The position numbers and the translations under genes were made by a program. Shown here one piece after another: positions 58,211 to 64,000 of a stretch of DNA of 64,000 bases. This DNA comes from Panaeolus papilionaceus (taxonomy: Eukaryota; Basidiomycota; Agaricomycetes; Agaricales), in the NCBI GenBank assembly GCA_015501605.1, contig JADNRZ010000007.1:2108001-2172000 (forward strand). The letters run 5' to 3'. Position 1 is the first letter of the stretch. Each line of letters starts with the position of its first letter. Below the pieces are notes generated by a model, which saw nothing but the letters and a program-made list of their open reading frames with translations, made no database searches and was not told the origin of the DNA.

Positions 58211-59625
58211 CCCTGATATTAAGATTGTTAAGAAATACCTCAATATCGTGGAGCAGGTGAGTATCCAATTGTTCAGTTATATCCACTGCTTTAGAGCGGG
58301 TATCAGGTGACAAGCATGCTGAAGAGAAACGAAATACTTTGAGTTGTTTTTCATGAATTTAAAATAATAGTAACTTACATAAATCGAACCAAGCACGAAT
58401 TTCGGGTGATGCGTTTTCAAGTTCCACCCATGGGATTTTTTTTACGAGGCTGTTCATTGCGTCATGCAACGCCATCTCGTGGTTAAGGACAGAAAAACGT
58501 AGTCCAGATAATCCTTTCCACACGAAGCAGAATATCTGGCTTGTTATTTCCTAGTTTGAGCGAATACTGTAGGTAATAAGTAAGCTAACCACCGAATCTC
58601 AAGGGGAATATGTGTACTTCAAGCAATGAATCACGCTCCCAGGTATACTTGTAAATTCGAAATTGGGATAACAGGAAAATTGGCGAGACCAGTATCGCAA
58701 GGTGCAAGGGTAGGCGAAATCTGTGGGCTTTGATAATGCTTGGGTCGTTATCCAATGTTCTAGGAGAAATAGAAGTTCAGTTATCAAACTTATGGAAAAG
58801 AAATGTCACTTACGCTTTATCATCAACACGCATAAATGTCTTCAGAGAGAACGAGTGATCCCAGTCGGGAAGAGCGCCATTGAAATTCTCTTCTCTCAGG
58901 TAGGATAAATGAATAATTGCCACATGAAAGTTCAATACGCAGATAGCATTCTCAATGGTTTGGTAGAGAACTTTGAACACATTCACATGAGACACGTAGC
59001 CAGATTGTGGTGGCAATGTCCCAGGTACGAGTTGTGGATTGGTGTAGGTGGCCAGAGCCAGCATGTTGCCCTTCCATTCGTAAAGGACCTTCACCCAGTC
59101 CTGAATGCGCTTTTGATACTGCCAGTGAGAACGAGTAAGTTAGGGAGCAATTACTGTAGAGACAGGATATATACCATTTTATGACCATACCCCGCGATAA
59201 TCTTTGGCATACATTGGCGCTCGTACACAACGGAACTTCTCTGCATAGTCGTAAAATAGCATGCAAGGTCGAATAGGCGAAGGGTTGTAAGCAATGCGCA
59301 ACGCTTATCACGGATGGGTTTCTTTACGTTCTTCACGTGTGCGCCTCGAGTGATGATGTTATCCTTATCCTGCAGTAATTCTTTCATTGCTTGAGAGGTG
59401 GGATCTATAATTGGTGCAGCAATAAGGAACATTTCATAGACTTGTACAGACTGAGAAAGCCCCTGGTACCAAGTTTCAATGTAGGTTCATTGGAGAGGAT
59501 GATTAACCACTTACCGATAATTCTGTGGGACTATACATATCAGTTATGGTTCCATTGGACCATGCATTGCTGAGCCAAGGATAGGTCTGAAGCGAAAGAA
59601 AAGCCTCGCGAAGAGTTTTCACCAT
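58179..59625 (-). CDS. Unknown protein, 385 aa, six exons
   Basis: Exons (minus) 59,625-59,515, 59,462-59,175, 59,118-58,814, 58,759-58,618, 58,550-58,379 and 58,318-58,179, all consistent in phase. It starts MVKTLREAFLSLQTYPWLSN. The middle has hydrophobic helices (GYVSHVNVFKVLYQTIENAI, LHLAILVSPIFLL) but no clear transmembrane pattern. I do not recognise the family. Its last 32 bp overlap the JmjC start codon. Joining exon 5 (ending 58,379) directly to the AG at 58,212 would fuse it in frame to the JmjC protein (combined ~1,215 aa), so it may be the N-terminal half of one gene. Confidence 0.6.
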
Positions 59626-60049
59626 ATTAATCTGACACAATTCAAGAATGTTAAACTATTCTGACTTGGGACTCCACTCCCTGACTCGGAACGGTACTTA
59701 CCAGATGCTTTTTAAGCTAATAATAAGGGTTTAGAGTGATTATTTCAAATTAACAAGGTAGTATGCCACAGAAGTAAGAACGGACAGTCGCGTTTGGATA
59801 TCAATAGAATAATGTTTGAGGGAGCAATTAGAGCAAAGTCTGATGTCCAAATTCGTTTGACAATGGGAGTCACGTGATAAGAGGTCACGCACAAAAGCGA
59901 AAAGTTCGCTTTCTGTGTTCGAAACCGGCCCGGCAGGATTGCGTCCGTCTAATCGATACCATCATAATCATGAAGATGTACGAATCTCTACAGTCCTTGT
60001 GTCCTGGTTTCACTTCTCATCCATTCTGCATTTCAAACATTTCTTCACA
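59626..60049. promoter_or_regulatory. Divergent promoter region between the 385-aa gene and the transposase
   Basis: A 424-bp head-to-head gap with no coding signal. It would drive both the cargo-side gene and the Plavaka transposase, suggesting co-expression. Confidence 0.55.
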
Positions 60050-63000
60050 ATGCCTTTGTCTTCTGCCTCAAAGAAATTTCCCTGTCTCCGCTGTGGGAAG
60101 TTGTTTCATACTGAAGCGAGTGCCCTCAACCACATGAACCAGCCACGGGCAGCCTGCCGCTATTTACACGAGGATGTTATGCATTTCTCCCATTTTGAGG
60201 AGCTTATAAATGATCCTGGTGCGTAATATTATTTGTACTGTTGGATCTGTAGTCTTGACGTAGATTGCACAACTACCACAGGAACACGTTCTCCTGATAT
60301 GTTAAACGCAAACGAAGATGTCGACACGCAGAGTGCCACCTCGCCAATGGAAGGAATTGAACAGGAACCGCAAACGGGCCCCTCAATTTTTGACCATCCA
60401 ATGCCCCAAGAGTCGACTAAACGTCCGTTCCAAGAGAACTTCCCAGGTGCTTCTTCCACCTGGAATACAACGCACCCCGGCAAAACCTTCATGGAACTTT
60501 TTGCAGAGGACCCTTTTACGAGCGCTCGTGTAAACGTCCCTTATTACCCCTTTTCAACGAGGGACGAATGGGAGGTAGCATCATTTCTCTTGCAGTCAGG
60601 GATGAGCATGGCCAAAATCGACGAATTTCTGAAACTTAAAATGGTATTACTTCCCATATTATCTGTGCTTCATAATACTCAACACTTTATTCCTATGATG
60701 ACAGATTAAGCTTCTTCCCATCTCGTTTAGGACTGTACAGGATTTGTATTCGAGAGCTGAGCAACTTCCTAGCGGCCCACGCTGGGTGGCATCTTCCATG
60801 ACACCGACGCTTCCAACAAAAAATACAGTTACCCTATATTACCGAAACCCTGTTGAATGCATTCAGGCTCTTATGCGCAGCCCATTAGTCCAGGATTTTA
60901 TTCAGTTCACGCCATTTAAGCTTTATGAAACGTGTGCCAAAACTATGAGAATATACACTGAGTGGCTGTCTGGAGACGCAGCGTGGTTCATGCAAGTGAG
61001 TTATCTTTGAAATATTCTCGGTCAGCGATTAATTTGACCTAAAGGAAAAATTACAGCAAGGCGCTACTCTTCTCGGCACTGTCTTGTCATCTGATAAGAC
61101 TAACATTTCCTCTGGTACTGGAAACCGTGTCGCCCACCCACTCCTCATTTCTCTTGCTAATATTGCCGCCGAATTTCGAAACAAAGCCACAAACCATGCC
61201 TTCCTTCTACTTGCCTTAATACCCATCCCCAGATTTATTTATCCAAAATCAAAAATTCGCGGTGTTTTGGAAGCTCGACTATTCCATCAATGCTTAGACC
61301 TCGTTCTTCACCCCCTCAAAGAGGCCGCTCGCGTTGGTATCATGCTCTCAGATCCCCTTGGGAATAGCCGCTGGTGCTTTACGCCTTGTGCTGCCTACAT
61401 CGTGGACACACCCGAGTCAGCACTTATTGCTTGTGTGGCTGGCAAGACGTCGTCAATTACCACAGCATCATTCAAACAGTTTGGGGATGCTCAGAAACAC
61501 CCGATGAGAACTGGGGAGATGACGTTGGATGCTCTGACCAAAATTGGAGAGGTAGTCGAGGATGAGTGGGATTTGGAGGCCTACGAAAAGGAGTCGATGA
61601 AACATCGACTCAACGGTGTACACCAGCCGTTTTGGAGGGATTGGGATTTGTCAAATCCTGCTGTCTTTCTGACTAGCGAGCCCCTCCATCACTGGCATCG
61701 AATGTTCTGGGATCATGACGCCAAGTGGTGTATCAACGCAGTTGGGGCGGGAGAAATCGACTTTCGTTTCTCAATTCTTCAGCGACATACTGGGTATCGC
61801 CACTTCAAGGAAGGAATTTCATCTCTCAAGCAGGTAACAGGGAGGGATCAACGCGACATCCAACGCTACATTATTCCGGTTGCTGCAGGGGCAGTATCCA
61901 CCAATTTTATGACAGCGATCCGTGCACTCCTCGACTTCCGATACCTAGCACAAGCGCCTCTCATCTCGGACGACATTTGTCGTATGATCGATGAGTCCCT
62001 CTCCATTTTCCATCAATTCAAGCAGGCCATCATCGATGCAGGTGCTCGTCAAGGGGAAAAGGGACGGAAGCTTACTCATTGGCAAATACCCAAGTTGGAG
62101 TTCATGCAGAGTGTCACATTAGGTGTTCGCCTCAGTGGGTCCCCAATCCAGTGGTCGGCTGATACCACTGAACACGCACACATCAGACTGGTCAAGGACC
62201 CTTCACGCGCATCAAACAAGCACAACTACGAGGCTCAGATTGTTCGTAGCCTCGATCGTCGAGACAAGGTTATGAACTTTGATCTGGCCACCGCTGTCCG
62301 AGATGCAGGGGTCGAGTTCAAGGGCAATACTTCTCACAAATCTGCAGTCGAAGCGGATCCTCCCCAGGAGAATGACTTGGATGACTACACTGCGACCGAT
62401 GACACCATCAATACAACAGCTGAACTTTTATCTTTGATTTCATCTGTCTGCACTCTCCCTGGATCGCATGCAGGTGCTGCAGGTATCAATACATATGGCA
62501 TTACAAACTACTTCTACAAGGCCGCGCTTTTGACAAAAGGAATTGATCCTTCTGCCAAGGTTCCTTTCCGCACCGTTCAAAGTTCCCCAACAACCGCCTT
62601 TCATCTCTCCCGGGATCCTCAACTGGGGATCCACACTGTCGACGAAGTGGCGAAGCTATTTGACATACCAGATTTTCAATCGGCAATATCCCGCTATGTG
62701 TCAAGTATGGAGGCCAACTACCCGAATACGTTCGTTTCAGAATTCAGTTCCACTGGAATGTCCACTCACCACCCTCGATCACTGCCTGATAAAGTCCAGG
62801 TCTGGACATCACTTCGCCTTCAATCTACATCTTACCACCATCCCCATCCCATTTTATTGCCTGTCACATTGAAAGCCGAACCACAATTAGGGGGACATGA
62901 TTCCGCTATCTTTTGTGTCAATGCACCAAGCCAATGGCCACAAAGCGGACTCACAGGTAAGTGATTTGACTTCTATAATGCCTGGAGATGGAACTGAACC

Positions 63001-63402
63001 CATGGCTATCCAGGCCATATCGTTGCTGATGTTTGTCTTATATTTCGCCTCGTACTTCCGAAAAGCCGCCACAACATACCAGATAGATTCCTTGCGTACG
63101 TACAAAAATTTATCATTACCCCTCAGCCCAATCCTCGCAATACAAGGCAAACAGGCCAATTCCCTGATGCAAACACAGGCCTCTACCGTCTTAAACGAGG
63201 CACAGCACAACAACACAACTCTCATCTCTGCGGAGATGTTATTCCTCTCGAACAACTTCGTGCTCTGGTGGACCTTGTGCCAAATTTTGGAGGGAAAGCG
63301 GACGGCCGGCTGACATGCGAGAATAGTCTGGCATACAGCCATGAATTTTGGCTTAATAAGTACTTCGACAAGGAACTCTTTTACCCATTGACACTTTCTT
63401 AG
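60050..63402 (+). CDS. Plavaka-type transposase, intact, 1036 aa
   Basis: Exons 60,050-60,218, 60,282-60,643, 60,705-60,995, 61,057-62,956 and 63,014-63,402; phases agree and no stop interrupts. The N-terminal zinc finger is C12-x2-C15-x12-H28-x7-C36. The body has the Plavaka order: a YYPFSTRDEWEVASFLLQSG-like segment, VECIQALMRSPLVQDF, Ser-Asp287-Lys-Thr followed by PLLISLANI (probable first catalytic Asp of the RNase-H-like fold), then EPLHHWHRMFWDHDAKW and EHAHIRLVKDPSRAS. The last exon ends LVPNFGGKADGRL...FWLNKYFDKELFYPL, typical of the family. Plavaka is a cut-and-paste family widespread in Agaricomycetes. Integrity suggests recent activity. Confidence 0.9.
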
Positions 63403-64000
63403 AGCATATACGATACTATGACTGGACAGCACGAGACTTGAAAAGTATTACACTTACATTTTTCTCAAAATAAATTCTGTTCCTTATATTTAAACCAACC
63501 CTATAAATACGTCACCACACCCATCTTCTGACAGTGAGCTGACTTTGCTGGTGCATGCTTAATTTAAGTATGTAGTGTTCTTCTTACAGGTTGCAATGCA
63601 CCAGATAGTAACAATATACTTTAATCAGGAAGAGAGGGAATTCCAGACATGGCAATTGCACATGCATGACGCTGTAAAGCTACTGAGGTACCATGGAGCT
63701 CGACTGTACACTCCGAATATATTGGAGTCCCTGACATAACACTCCAGAGCACTACTCGGCTACACGGTCCTACAGGAGCCAAGGGCAATGCTACAAGCGA
63801 TGGCGTGATTGCTATACGGAGCTACTGTCCAAAAACAGAAATTGCTGATGCTATTCGAGCACACGTGAGTCATTTTATATATATACCTCCTAGTAGAGAT
63901 AACACCTACTCGACAGAGGAGGAAAACATTGAAGCTTCGACTTCGCCTGTTGCAGAAGCAGCGCGAACAGTCTTGGTATCGCTACTCGAAGACAGATCAG
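63403..64000. other. Right flank of the Plavaka block, unresolved
   Basis: A short frame (ATG at 63,595, MHQIVTIYFNQEEREFQTWQ...) ends after ~48 codons. Another stretch (GPTGAKGNATSDGVIAIRSY near 63,767) runs to a possible donor at 63,866. It may be the start of a gene continuing past the window. The inverted repeat partner of 50,424 lies at 63,731-63,753. Confidence 0.4.

Noticed and set aside
57657..58216. Plus-strand open frames over the JmjC N-terminus
   Set aside because: Antisense shadows of the acidic repeat; the minus-strand frame has consistent splicing and homology.
1..64000. tRNA, rRNA and CRISPR features
   Set aside because: Reading both strands I found no convincing cloverleaf, no rRNA sequence and no spaced direct-repeat array; CRISPR arrays are not expected in a fungus.

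Overview
The window looks like a piece of a mushroom-forming basidiomycete genome (Agaricomycetes). Evidence: dense GT-AG introns of about 45-65 nt, families typical of these fungi (Plavaka transposase, DUF6532 protein, fungal JmjC protein, expanded F-box and GIMAP-like GTPases), and many TIR elements. All gene names here are family calls made by reading; no database was searched.

Region 1 (1-36 kb) is a young duplication landscape built from three gene types. There are ten loci of one five-exon AIG1/GIMAP-like GTPase: A 5.7 kb, B 12.2, C 16.4, D 18.3-19.1 (broken, minus), E 20.6-22.0 (minus), F 25.0 (relic), G 26.0, H 30.7, I 32.9 (relic) and J 42.8, plus a tail-only scrap at 9.3 kb. There are five F-box-like loci: two broken (0-1.7 and 5.1-5.5 kb) and three intact (2.1, 22.7, 34.0 kb). 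There is one intact secreted subtilisin (7.7 kb) and one subtilisin relic (24.5 kb). The GTPase copies share the same intron positions and phases, so they arose by DNA-level duplication. Four copies (C, G, H, J) each carry a lesion between the GTPase body and a conserved basic C-terminal tail.

Region 2 is transposon scars. I find a 2.2-kb element with a 9-bp target duplication and a captured gene (13,994-16,224), a 1.5-kb element with a 9-bp target duplication (27,699-29,221), a 1.15-kb hAT-like element (3,707-4,861) and a MITE nested inside another TA-flanked element (36,121-37,512). Two direct copies of a diverged ~2-kb repeat (38.1-40.4 and 45.2-47.1 kb) bracket GTPase J.

Region 3 (49.8-64 kb) is different in character. 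It holds a 185-aa protein of unknown function, an 802-aa DUF6532 protein, a 127-aa coiled-coil protein, an 875-aa JmjC protein and a 385-aa unknown protein, all on the minus strand. Divergent from them, across a 424-bp shared promoter, is an intact 1036-aa Plavaka-type transposase. Short inverted repeats at 50,424 and 63,731 suggest that most of this block could be one ~13.3-kb Plavaka element with a chromatin-related cargo. This is the most interesting candidate system in the window, but its boundaries are unproven.
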